Source: Phallusia mammillata (lineage: Eukaryota > Chordata > Ascidiacea > Phlebobranchia > Ascidiidae). From it: a stretch of DNA of 64,000 bases. A program made the position numbers and the translations under genes. The notes beneath the pieces are model-generated. The model was not told the DNA's origin. It was given only the letters and a program-made list of their open reading frames with translations, and did no database searches. The stretch spans positions 169,423-233,422 of the forward strand of contig QLIY01000029.1 in the NCBI GenBank assembly GCA_003260075.1. Direction: 5' to 3'. Shown here piece after piece: positions 1 through 18,622 of the stretch (position 1 is its first letter; each line of letters opens with the position of its first letter).

Positions 1-23
1 GGACCGGCGGTTGAGAACCACTG
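1..23. mobile_element. Terminal fragment of a hAT-type element
   Basis: The window opens inside a transposon end. The sequence GGTTGAGAACCACTG is the outward-facing terminal repeat also seen at 49646-49660, and it matches the common hAT end CAGTGGTTCTCAACC read on the other strand. The rest of the element lies outside the window, so no target-site duplication can be tested. Confidence 0.5.
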
Positions 24-814
24 ACCTAGAGGACTGAAAAGGCTAAAATCAAATGTTTGGGGGTTTAAGGGGTAAAATATGGATCCATCCAATTCAAAGT
101 TGCAAAATTCTTCTAAATACCTTACATTGCTCCTACCAACAAATCATGTACTTTAGTCAGCACAGCTGTATTCAAAATTTTACGTTTTGGGAGCCCGTGG
201 GTGAACAACTGGGTCATTTGTGGCCAAATGAGCGCAACAAACCAGCGTTAGACAGAATAAAAAAATCCAAACAGAAACAGCATGTGTCCTGTTTAGGCAA
301 GGGGACCCATAACTACTGTTACAGATAAAGATAACACTACTATCTTCTGTTTATCAAGTTTATTGTAGCTCCAAAAGTATAGAAGCTACGTTGAGATAAA
401 ACTAGAAGGGTGGCTTAGCACATCTTGTCATTGCACAAACACCATAACCTATTTTAAAACATTCATATTTCCTATGCTTATTTTATATTGGATCCCTAGT
501 TATCCACCATCTTTTATAACTTTCGTTGTTTTTGCAGACAGAAACTCATGGGTCCCCACAGATGCAAAGTTGAAAATAATGCACTTTAAGAGATTACCAT
601 GAGAAAGTCGGGTGGTTTAAAGAAAAACACAGTGATCAGCACTGGGCTTAAATAATAACACTATGCAACCACAATAATTCAATCAATAGTACTGCAAAAT
701 TTGGGCCCAATCCGCCAATGTTCAAAATTTCGACCACCAGAGGAAACTTGAGCAACAGCTGGTAACACTTCTGACGTCATAGGGCTGTTAACAACCCACA
801 AACTGCCACTTTGG

Positions 815-854
815 GGTCTAGCGGGGTAAATACTGGGGTTATCAACTCAAACAA

Positions 855-939
<85 letters not shown>

Positions 940-1160
940 AGTTTAAGTTTCATCTAAATCCATTAAACATTTTATGGCAAAACGAGTCGGACAAACTTTG
1001 GGAAAAAAGAGGGCTAGTGGGGTAAATACTGGGGTTACCAACACAAACAAAGTGGGATGCACATCTATATAACTATATCTACCATCTGTGTAAATTTCAT
1101 CCAAATCCATCAAGGGTTTGATAGAAAAATGAGTCGGACAATCTTTGAGTAGAAAAAAAT
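815..1160. repeat. Imperfect tandem repeat interrupted by an 83-base G run
   Basis: The text around GGGGTAAATACTGGGGTTA occurs at about 822 and again at about 1017. The text around CATCYAAATCCAT...GAGTCGGACAA occurs at about 951 and 1099. The unit is roughly 145-195 bp. The G run occupies 855-937, at the point where the second copy has only AGTGGG. Such a long homopolymer is unusual and its true length is doubtful. Confidence 0.6.
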
Positions 1161-1661
1161 GAAAAAAACAAAACAAATTTGAGTAAAATCAATATGTGTC
1201 CCCGTCAGGGAAGGGGAACCATAATAAGCAAAGGAAATGTATGAATGTTTTAAAATAGGTTATAGTGTATGTGCAATGAAAAAATGTGCTAAGCCACCCT
1301 TCTAGTTCTTTACTGTGCTTTGCAATATGTAGAAGTTGACTTGCCAACCTACTGCGGGGCCATAGATGAGCATGTAGTATCATCTTGATGTCAATATATG
1401 TACAGAATTGTTTTGCGCAAAAAAATATTTGACTTTGCATACACAGAGTATCATTAAATAAGTTTATTATATGTGAAAGTAATAAAATATGAAATACTGT
1501 GCCACAGCCAAAAACTCATGAACTACTATTAATAGCACACAACTGCACAGCACTGAAAAGTTGTATATAGCTGCAAAGTAGGAAGGCCAACTAATAAATG
1601 TTTCAGTCATTACCCTCACAGCTTGATACATCTTAGTACAAAGAGTGAGATACTAGCAAGG

Positions 1662-1856
1662 TTGCAGGCGTGGTCAAGCATTAAGTAAAGGCCATTTTCT
1701 GATCGTAAACCCATCACTGAAGTTTGCTTTTTCTGACAACACTTACGGTTTCCGGGGGGGGGGATTGCAGGCGTGGTCAAGCATTAAGTAAAGGCCATTT
1801 TCCCATCATAAACCCATCACTGAAGTTTGCTTTTTCTGACAACACTTACGGTTTCC
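1662..1856. repeat. 92-bp direct duplication with a G10 junction
   Basis: Bases 1662-1753 and 1765-1856 are the same length and differ at about three positions, clustered in one short patch. They are separated by exactly ten G plus one base. This is one of a series of homopolymer-joined duplications described in the findings. Confidence 0.85.
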
Positions 1857-2494
1857 AATGTTAGTAATTCCATATGATCCAACGTTTCCCGTAACACTTG
1901 ATTGTGGCATTGAAGAATTATCCCCATGTTGACTTTGATGCACTGCATTAAAAATTTAACAAATTTAAAATCCAAATTTCTGTCATACAAGGTGCTGTTA
2001 AATGATACAACCTTACATTCTGGATACACACTACTAATAAAACAACACAGTTCAAATTCCAAGTTCCAAATAAAGTGCTTTAATAGCACACTTTGTCCCT
2101 AATATAAAGTCTTTTTCCTGTATTAGAGACACTGACAAATTAGGAAGATATTTTGCAACAAGTGTATACATTACAAATTGACCTTCTGTAGCCTATGCCG
2201 TGCAGTCGCTGAACAACCATTAAAGAACTTTTGACACAGTTTTCAATAGCATGCAGATCTTTGGGTTCAACAATACCATTTTGTTTAACTTTTATGTAAC
2301 TCATGTATTGTTTCTGGAGTATATGTGTCAAAAATGTAGTGAATCACTCCCTTGGGCTTTCCAGTGTATACATATCATGGGCTGTAAAGGTAACCATTTG
2401 GCCGAAAGCAAAATTGTAAATACTAAATGAGTAACCTACTGCAAACAATCGTTTCAAACTGCAGCACATTAGGACTTGCATTTATGACCTAGAG

Positions 2495-3030
2495 CAGTGG
2501 TTCCCAACCGCCAGTCCGCGTAAATACTCTGCCGGTCCGCAAACTATCTTCTCTATGTCAAGCTACTTATTAAAATACAATGACAAGTAGGCCTATTGCA
2601 AAGTTGTTGGTACCTGCGAAAGTCATTTTACGCTTGTCTGTAAAACTGGGATAGCTCTCCACCGTTGATACCCGCAAATTGTTTAACAAAGCTTTTGTGG
2701 CGTTTATGAGTTGAGTTGATTGCCGTTTGATTTCATTTTTACGCCCTAAATCTTGCATTATGTTGCGCAATGACAACTTTGGTGAACAAAAAGCTTACAA
2801 ATATCTGTTGCATACGATCATTTGTTTCCGGTCCGTGGAATTTTGTTTTGCATATTACGTACAATTTTTCAGGTTAAATGCTACAAAACATTTTGCCCAT
2901 ATATCCCGGGGATGATAAACTAATTTAAGCGTTTTTATTGCTAAATATTTGTAGTTTTTTGAAGACCGGTCCGCGATAAAATTTTAGTTTTAAAAACGGT
3001 CCGCAGTGCAAAAAAGGTTGCCGACCCCTG
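2495..3030. mobile_element. Non-autonomous hAT-like element, long copy
   Basis: The left end reads CAGTGGTTCCCAACCGCC and the right end GGTTGCCGACCCCTG, which are imperfect terminal inverted repeats. The right 170 bp is almost identical to 51218-51387, a shorter relative. A perfect 9-bp direct repeat, ATTTATGAC, lies at 2480-2488 and 3031-3039. The left copy is six bases away from the inverted repeat, so the exact insertion boundary is uncertain. An open stretch on the minus strand at 2570-2776 has no recognisable transposase motif. Confidence 0.6.
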
Positions 3031-3301
3031 ATTTATGACATCATCTTTCTGTGACGTCACAGTTTGCAATTATTATAAGGGTTAAGTAAAATCCATCTGG
3101 TTCCCCTTAGGGGTAACGATCATAAAAAGGTTTAAAAGCAATGCCTTGGGGGGTTGAATTTATTTGAGAATAACTATTTTGTGTGTGCGATATTATTGTT
3201 TTGATAATCTTGCTTCCACAGGAAAAGTACTGTTCCCAAATTAGTGAAATCCTGTGACAAATTTGTTGTAGCAAATCAGAAAATTACAAACCCTTAAATA
3301 A

Positions 3302-9297
<5,996 letters not shown>

Positions 9298-12200
9298 AAA
9301 GGCCCAATACTTAAGTTACGCAAACCAGCGGAATTTTTGGACGCAAAACCTTGCCACACGAGGTCATAGTGGAGCTATGTGTTTTCTTTAGTGACATTGG
9401 CTTTTGCCTTCCTTATTCTTCACACACTGTTTTTAAATGTTAGTTGGTTTTTGTTGTTGTCAGTATGGCACAGATATGTCCTCGTTGACTGCACAGATCT
9501 CGTTTGGAAAACCTTTTTAGGCTCTTATGTAGAAAGTTATACTGTTGTGTTTGGGCAGACTCAACATTTTACGGTTACATGACCACTGTGATCGTTCTGT
9601 GCACAGTTGTATGTTTTCCCAGACGTCAGTTATTGAAAGTAGGAAACCCTGTACGTTAACATAGATGTACATTTTAAATACAAAATACCCGTAGCCTACT
9701 TGCTTCGTACATCGATACTGACGCCTTTGTTTAGCAGCGCTTGTTGCTAATTGTCAAACAGAGCCATAACATACAATGGCTTTATATATTACCCTGCGTT
9801 TTGACTACGGGACACAAAAGCCAGTTGCTTCTTTGCCTTTCGCAGCGCTTGTATATCCACCATACAATTTGAACTCCAAATTTTAAGCTCACCTACACAA
9901 ACTTTTGCTTTCCACCAAGCGTGTCCGTTGCGCATTAAAGCGTGGCGCACGACTGGTATTGGCATTTCGCTTTCATATGGTCTCTCTTGTGTAACGAACC
10001 ATTGGTACGGTCAATCTCCATTTCATTGCAGCAATTCGTCTCGTTTTAAGTGTAAGTAAGTGGCACAGCAAAACGTTTTAATTGTCAATTAAGGTGCTAT
10101 TAACCAAGCGTCGTTTTAATTTTACTTTATGCGTAAACTTATAGGCCTACTATTGAATAAGTTTGCAAACCCATTGACCATAGTCATGAAATCCAAAAAT
10201 ACTTTCGCTTTGTCATTTGTTCTCGTTATGTTTTTACATGTATTTTAACGGGAAAAACATTTTATAGTTTATATGCATTTAAAAGATCCAAACATTAAGC
10301 AAAGTCAGAACTGCAAGTTTTTAACCCTTAAAGGCATGTTTGCAAAGGGGATTTCCTCAATAGTCTTAAATTCCAAATATATTTTGCAAACCTCTTGCAA
10401 AAAAAGTTCGCTTCATATGACCTGTGCGGAATTTCATATTTTTAACTTCTTCATTCCATGACGCGGTTCCCTCGTTTCTGATTGGTACGGCGTGGTCACG
10501 CACGAGTGCCCACCACGGTGCGCCAGAGTCGCAGTTTCTTCATTTCATCCTATATTACACTGTGTTTTGCCTTTTCGAAACAACGCGAAAAATCTAGCGG
10601 CTGTTAAATTGCGTGTAGCCTACATGTGCATTGGAATTGATTTTAACCCATATCTGGTTTATCTCATACAATTTGGTACTTTCCAAGCCTGTTGACTGTT
10701 TTTAGCCGACACCAAGTGTTTTTGTGCCAGCACCGAAGGACTTTCCCAGTTTTTCAAGTATGCCTAAGCTGGCTATGATACAGTCAGTATATGCCTTATC
10801 TAAGGTATGCCATAATATCCTTTAGAACCGAATGACCCAGTCGTCGTTTTTTATCACCCGGCAATTTACCGGTAGCCTCACCCAATCGTGTTGTTCGTGT
10901 GCTTCTAGGCGTAAAACCTCCAAACGCAGTCAACACAGCGTAACGACGATGGCTCAGAATTCCACTGCATTTACCCTATTATGCTTCCAAAACCCTATCT
11001 TCGCTTTTACCACTGTGTCTTTATCCACTCGCAACTTTATAACTCTTTGATCTGCCTATGCTGACGCGCTTTGTAGTAAATTCGGCTTGTGCTGTTTTTA
11101 AGCAAGGTTGGATGATGCCAGCCCTTTTAACTGTGTTGTATGTGCGTACGATCAACTGTACTGTGAATAAATGGTGGCGGTTTGATCCTTCCCAACTATA
11201 TGAACCTTAGCTGTATGTTAATTAGCCTACCTTGCTTATTGAGTTTCGAACTATTCCACTTCAATGATCTAGCAATGACTCCAGCCGAATGCAAGAAGAT
11301 TCAGATACAACACACCTTTTCCGTGTAGATGATTCAATTGATTTTGAGCGGCATATTCTGTCTGACATGCCCACATAACGACTGTGACTTATCACTATAA
11401 ATAGACACCTATTGCAGACCAATTTGGTATGAAAACATTTCAATATACTTTTGTTGATTCACATTTGAATGTATCAAGATTAGTTTTTTTGTTTATTGAC
11501 AGCGGATGTCAAACCTCTGAATTTAATGACACTGCGCCGAGTGTTTTGAAATACTGCAGGTGTTTAGAGATATGAGTTTAGAAAAAATATTATGGAATAA
11601 AGAAGGAGTTCGAATGTACTACCCTTTTTTCAGGGCATGTGGGAATGAAAGGGTGAAAACAAATCTGTGCATTGTTAGTTGTTTCAATTTCAAGGAAAAC
11701 ATATTGTTGTTTGGCTGTGATTCTTGCAGCGGCGTTCAAATGTCATTGAAGGAAATTCCCCTGGGAGTGTATGTCAGTATCCACGTTTAAGTTGGTCATG
11801 ACAAATTGTAACACACATGCCAATTACAGACACTTGTTCAACAAATATTGTCATGTCGGTAAACATCTCCCGCCAGTGCGAAACCTTTTCGCGTTGGTTT
11901 CTAGAGTCTGTGGAGGCAGTATTCATCTGTGATAACAGTTACCCTGACTCATAACAAACCTTTCAACACAACCGATGTTCATCTTTAGCGCACTTTTCGC
12001 GATGGGGCATGAATATAAACTGCCATAATATTCTGAAAACCTTTAACTGTGAAGGTAAAAACTTGTACTCAGTAGCTGTAAAAGTTAGACACACATTCAT
12101 GTTACTTAAACGGCCAGAAAGCCTAGTTTTGCTCGGGCACTATTTCACTAACGATGACAGATGTTTCGGTTAAAACGGCTGCGCAACAAAATGCCCACGT

Positions 12201-15130
12201 TTTATTCTACATCACTGGCAATTTTGTAATGGTAAAGCTACTCTTCAAGTCCATATAGCCTACCAAGTAGTAGCATTTTGTAAAGTAGTTCATAAACTTA
12301 TCGTGTTGGCGATTGGTTAGTGTAGGTGCCGAATTACTTTTTGTATTTCAAACATGTTTAACTATACACTTTGAATTCAGACTATAGCCAGCCGGTTTTC
12401 GTGTTTTGCCCATTAGTTGAAGCTTTCAACAAAACAATAAATGCTATCAAACTCAATCAAATGTAATCTATCCGCTATCACTTGGATTATCGCGTCAACT
12501 TAATCAAATTTACTCTTTGTGGAAATATATCGTGACAATACCGTTAAGGCGTGCCCCCACCAATACCGGCTTCAAATATTTGACGCCAACCAGTAACTTT
12601 AACTCGTATCGTAGCCAGTAATCTGGTATTGTTAACAATAGGTCGTATAGTGAGTAGGATAGGCGTACCCTTGACGTTTCGGCAAACCCAATGTCCCGCT
12701 TTACTGAAAAGTCAATATGACTTAACTATTCACTGTACGTGAATGGAAAGCAGTTCACCGTCACGCAATAACCATGGAATGCAGGAAATTTAGCGTGCGG
12801 TACACATGAAGGGAGAATTTAATCAACAGCACTGGTTTTTGGAATGTACCCTAGTGTTTTGTTAAAGCTTGTGCCAAACGTGGGTCCAACATATAATTGG
12901 TTTAGTTTTACACCCATACTAAGGTCGTTTTAAACTGCCATAAGATTTTGAATTGCAAACCACAGAAGTAAAATATTTCAGAGAAATATCAATCCAATGC
13001 ACACAACACACCAATTCGTTGCAATACATCTTTATTGCTGCAAGCATCCCAGTCTTTACATTTACTTAAAGCCCTTTATAGTATTTACGTTTTTCCGTCA
13101 AACACTTGTTCAATGGTTGAATAGATTGAAATTAATGTTTAACATGGAAATTTTGTGCTTGTGTTTGCAAAAAATGCAATGGAAAATATTATTGATTGAT
13201 TGTGATTCTTGCAACAGGGTTACGGCAGCGCGCAAATGACAGTGAAGGAAGTACCATAAACCATTTTAGGCTCTTAAATTGATACTTCCGCGTCATATAG
13301 CCTACCGACAGTCAGATTTTAATTTGCACAAAAAGCAACGTTGCTACAACATAATTGAATGAAATTGAAATTTTTGTATGCTCAAGAAAGATATCAAGCT
13401 ATAGCTTTCATAAAATTCTGGTAATCGTAGAATATTGTAAGTCAGAGAAGCAAGCTGACCTCAAATAAGACCAGAAGTACAAACCCTAAACCCAACAAAA
13501 CCAAAGCCCTATTTAGGCCCGAAACCTGGTGAAATTGGGGCAAAAATGAGGCCGAGTGTGAAATCAGGCCTAAATTATAATCCTATACTTTTCAAGCCCA
13601 AACTCGGTCCGACATACATCCCTAATGTATATGCTGAACCGTTTTATCCAAAAGAGTTCCGGAACTGATCAGTTGAGCAAAGCAATCAGTCTTGGACTTA
13701 CACAAGAATGAAAGACCGCAATGCAAATATTACCCAAGTTGAACACACATTGTGTGTGTATTGAGAGAACTGCGTATTCCAACTCATATATATTTCAACT
13801 CCATTCCAACGACATAAATACGTTTCGGAAGAGTCATATCTTTTAACGATGAACGTCAAAGGACAACTCCCGTAGCTTTACTTCCGTGTTTCGTTTCGAT
13901 GTTCGGTAAATAACACGTCGACCACTGCGCTCAGTAAACCATTAACTGATCCGAACACAACCTCATCCTTTTACAGTGTGTCAGCAAATCTTGCCTTGTT
14001 TACAGTTTACGATTGGAATTCTCGAGATGTGGGTGTGTTCTGTGCTAAATGATGTTGACATATTGGATACGAGGGACTGATTTTGAAATGAAAGTAGTTA
14101 CAACTGTATAAACGCATTAACAAGCCTTAACCCCAATTGCGCATATTTTCTTGGTTGTGTTTCAACATTTTAAGATCAAAATGTTGTTTACTTGTATTTC
14201 TTCATGCTTATTACATGAGATTACAATGAACCAAAATTTAACCAGATGGTTTTTATCGAAAAAGTAAGATAAACCTCTGAAGGATAAAAATCATACTAAG
14301 TGAGTATTTCAGCTTCTCTTGGACATTACTGACCAAAGCTACATGCCCACGTTTTGGTGTTCTAACTAAAGTGACAACATTACTAGCAAACATATTAAAC
14401 ATGAGATGTGTTAACAACGGCAAACCAAGCACAGCATTTTATCTTGGCATAATGGTCCAAAGAAAACCAAGTACTTAGAAAGGATTTTGCACTACAAAAT
14501 AAAGTTGGGATTGTAATAAAAGCAGTGCTGCACGCAACATCTTATTGGTACAGCAGGTATTGATAAAAAGTTTATCATTTTTGACGTAACCCCGTGTGGG
14601 CATTGCGTTGGCGTTCAAACAGCGTCGGAATGTTTTTTAACCTTCACCCAATGGCCCATTTCGGTTTGACATTTACACAAACGGGCCATTGCGTTGGTGC
14701 GGTGTTTGTGAAATAAGGTTACGTTTATTCTACGTCATTGGGTTTCCGAGATTGACATTTGGGTTAAAACTGTGGGACGCTGCTATATCAAAGTTGTTGT
14801 ATAGTGATGCAATACTTCAGTGCACAAAGTCCTCGTAGTTTAAATTTCTTTTGATCTACTTTTCCTTGGCATGGACCGTAGGTACTTGATGTGCCCATTA
14901 TTCATTAAGGGTACACACCGTACCAAACATCAAAACATATCCAATCGAAAGCAAATTCAAGTTTATGTGATGGCAAGTATTTATCAGCAATAAGGAAGAG
15001 GCTACACCGCAGCATTTCATAGCATCGCAATTTTTCACGGGGCAGCATTCCGATCCAGAAGCAGCCTGTATGTTCTCCCGATTGCCAGTGCCGCTGGTAA
15101 AGAGAAAAACTTGGGTGACCTTTTAGCTGG
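9298..15130. other. Intergenic region and CLC 3' UTR, no supported gene
   Basis: No exon series is visible on either strand. The start must hold the CLC 3' UTR. An ATTAAA lies near 9935 and an AATAAA near 11165, but neither can be assigned. Two stretches near 11700-11760 and 13190-13255 share a diverged sequence around TGTGATTCTTGCA followed by CAAATG...GAAGGAA, and may be an old duplication. A short motif resembling GGGCCATTGCGTTGG is repeated around 14598-14700. Confidence 0.5.
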
Positions 15131-15140
15131 GGATATAAAC
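15131..15140 (+). promoter_or_regulatory. Probable TATA box of the IF-annexin gene
   Basis: GGATATAAAC lies about 30 bp before a GC-richer stretch that reads as a leader exon ending at a consensus donor at 15250. It is the only TATA-like element next to a plausible first exon upstream of the IF gene. The assignment is inferred from spacing, with no transcript evidence. Confidence 0.4.
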
Positions 15141-15159
15141 GCGAAACTCAGACCCGCCC

Positions 15160-15250
15160 TTTTTACCAGTCTGGACAGCGTCAAGGAAGGTTGAGTCGTC
15201 GCGCACCCGAAAGTCGTCTTCGCTTCAAGATCAAGTTGCCAACAGTCAAG
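15160..15250 (+). other. Candidate 5' non-coding exon of the IF-annexin gene
   Basis: The stretch ends at CAAG|GTAAATATG, a good donor. It can be joined to the acceptor at 18614-18615 (TTATTCAG|AGCAAAT), eight bases before the IF start codon. The resulting 3.4-kb first intron would be by far the longest in the gene. The transcription start is only estimated from the TATA position. Confidence 0.4.
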
Positions 15251-18200
15251 GTAAATATGACATGTTTTAATATGATTTAAGTATGTACAGATAGTTTACT
15301 ATTCGCAACATGTTGTTTTTGTGCAAAAAATGTGTGAACAATCTTTCAACATTTAAAAACGTAAGTGATTTTCGGATTTGATCAATTTTTGATCATCGGT
15401 TTTGTTGACTAAAGAACTTGGCAGAAGAAACAAAACAGGTTAAAAATACCCAAGATTACAATACAATATATTGGAGATAAAAACAAGATACGCGTATAAC
15501 CGATTTACTATGCTAGCCAAGCTTGCTACATGTCTGTTATACCAACATCTGGGAAAACAACGAAAAACGACATTGACAAATTATGAGAAGGGACTAATTG
15601 CCCACAGTAAGCGCGAAAGCTTGTTTCCAAGGCTTAAAAACTCATTTGAGGAAGGCATTTATCATTGGTTGTCAACAGCGTTACTTTTAAAACATTTAAA
15701 CAATTCAACCAATCGCTTTTTGCATCCGGCCTCTTTGAGTCGTAAAATCGTAAAATCCACTAAAAACTAAACTTGAAAGAACAGTTAGCCTACATAGGCG
15801 TAATTCGAGGCATCAAGGTTCAAAGCAGGTAAAATGGTTTAAATTTTCGTTGGAATTTGGGAAATCGTGCATTCGAAGCACTGTCAACAAAATTGTTTGC
15901 ACGTTTAGATTAAATAACATCCCAATATTTACACGCCATTGAAGGAGTCCTCTAAAGTTGCAACAGGTGATATGGATCTGTTTTCGGTCATTTGAAGGGC
16001 GAAAATTTGTGTTGTAAATACCAATTAGATTTATGCACCTGCATGCCCTCGCATTTGCTTCCATTCAAGTGTATCGAACAAAATAACTGCAGTTGGGTCT
16101 TTAAACCCGTTTCAAGGTGCACCGGTGCGCAAAAAATTCTCGCTCAGCTAAAATGCGCGAATCATAGGTTGTTTTGTTTAATGCTTGAAGTGACGGCGTC
16201 AAAGCATCCTACGCGAGCTTAGGTACATCGCAAAAAAGCCTATACGTGTAAGGTTGGCTTGTATTTGATGAGCACATTTGTAGGGGCAATGAACCGGTGT
16301 TTCGTCACGTTCTCCACGCTCAATAAGCAAGGACAAACAGCAGAGGGAGAAATTTCATTCAAGCGAGTCGGAGTTGTTTGAAGGCGTTAAAAGTACGAAA
16401 AAAGTTGACTTTGCAAGCTCCATGATAAACGATCGAAATAAGCTACCACGAAACACATTTTCTTAAATTTCGTGTGTTCTGAATCATTCATCTTCATTAT
16501 TAGTTTGGAAAAAGTGGAAACAACGGCATCGGTTCTGATGTTAACAAAATGCAACTATAAGTTTTATTGCTTTCCGGCTTTCAGCACCCACCCAGCAATA
16601 CTAATATCTTCCAACAGGGCAAGTCACACGAAACGAACAAAACCTAAAATAGGCACTTGTGTTTTCAAATTCTCATAAGCCTTCCAAGCCGTGACGAAGA
16701 TACAGGCGTGCCTTTGCTTTTCCTTACCGGCATCTATAGCTTTAAAGTGCAGTGCGTGAGGTAGGATTGCAAACTCGACGAGGCGTTACGATGTGGGCGT
16801 TGCGGTTACGGAGCATTGGATTCCAACCCCTGGCATTCTATCTTCCCAACCTCCTCCGTCCCGGGAGAGCGACGGTGACATTTTCAACATCACGCGATTT
16901 TCACGCGCATTGAACCGAGTCGGTTGCAATAAGGTCCACGGCCGTGACCGGACCGATGTGAAGATAGCTCATGGCTGACTCAAGGAAGTTTCTGGTGTTC
17001 ACCGAGACGCATTATCTCATTTCCTGATGCAGAACTTGGTTGGAGGGCAGACGGGGTCTTGTCTGTAGCTTTGGGCGTCAACATAAAAACGCGGGAATCG
17101 CGAGCTATACACAGTACGATTTGACCCATAAAAAATCACTTTATGCTCCAAATGTTATTCCGAGACCTCTGATTTGCAGAAAACGTTTCAGAATCTTGAA
17201 AACAGTGTGGGCATTGACTTGTTTAAAGTACGTGTAAATTTGTTGAACAATTTGGACCAAATTGAAAGACGCTTTACTCCCCTCTTGCGGTCAGGAATCT
17301 TACAGTTGACCGCACAATCTATTAAAGACATGTTAACATGGAACATTTTAGCGCTGTATTCCTGTAACCAAACCACATTTGGCCAACTCCAATTTGCAGT
17401 GGTTAGGATGTTTTACTGATGACGGAAGATTCGAAACTTTCGGTTTCCATACAGGAAATCAAATAACCACAGTCTAGGTCTGGGTAGTAAAACAAACTTT
17501 GCTATTAAATATTCTGTCGTCGCTGTTTCAGTCATTGGATCAACAGCATGAAATATCTTAACTTTTGCCGGCAAACAGTTCAATTTAGCAGTCTTATACG
17601 AAAATGCACGTGATGAAATCATAAAAATAGTTTCAGTTGCAGGTAGAAGGCTTTTGCAGCAAAATTTTGTGGTCGGGCGCCAGTGTGTTTTTCATTTGTG
17701 GCATTGCACAATGCAGCGGAAACGCAAACGTCGTTGAGTTAAACCCGCTTTTGTTTGCTCAAGGCGTATACCGATCGGCTTGCTATGTCCAAACTGATAG
17801 TGTTTTTGTCATTTTCCTGTTTGTTCTGTCTCCAGTGACGCTCCTTCGTGGCTTCGGCGGCTTTCAAGATGTTTGCCAAGCGAAAATGCCAAGATTGTGG
17901 CCCGCTGCGACTCTCATAAAGTCTGCTTGCTTGCTTTTCGCGTTGGTCAACCAAAATACTTCACGGCTCGTGGGTTTTATTAACAACCGGTGCTCGTAAA
18001 ATGCGTAACCATCACTTAAATGGCGATTTAGTCAATAGAATAATAAATCACAAAAAAAAAGTGTTTGTTGATGTCCGGTCAATTGATCGCAGAAATGGTA
18101 AATTTTTACAACATTGTTACAATATGCAATTTTAGCCAAAAGATTAAGGTATTTTGCGTTGCTGCAAACATGTATGAGATGTAGTCATAAATTTATGTAA

Positions 18201-18615
18201 TTACTGCGACAAAGTCATTGCGTTAAATTTACAGTTTAAATTTTCTGGGCTATATGTACAATGTCATCATCAAAAAACAAGTTAAAAAACAACATTGATC
18301 AGTTGATGTCTCTGAAATGTCAGACCGCTGCACAACACATGTTAATCATATTTCATATTTATGTATTACCCACTTCCGGTAATGCGTCAAATCATAACTT
18401 GTTAGTCACACCACAACAGTTCGGCCTTGTAGCTTTGTAACAAGCAATTGCGCGAACGGAAAGACAATTAATCACAACATAACTAGTCTATAGTTGAACT
18501 CGTCACCTTTACAGTATGCAGTCACCGAATCTGTGTTTAAAAGCACAACTGCCATATTGAATACATCAGTGTATGAAAACTGACTGTGCCTGACTATTCG
18601 TGTTTTGTTATTCAG
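15251..18615 (+). other. Putative first intron of the IF-annexin gene
   Basis: No exon is supported here. Open stretches at 16793-16978 and 17637-17999 have slightly higher GC than their surroundings. They lack recognisable domains and convincing splice sites. The length and position would suit regulatory sequence. Confidence 0.3.
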
Positions 18616-18622
18616 AGCAAAT

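Noticed and set aside
17637..17999. 120-codon plus-strand open frame as a gene
   Set aside because: No domain, no clear splice sites and no neighbouring exons; it lies within the presumed leader intron.
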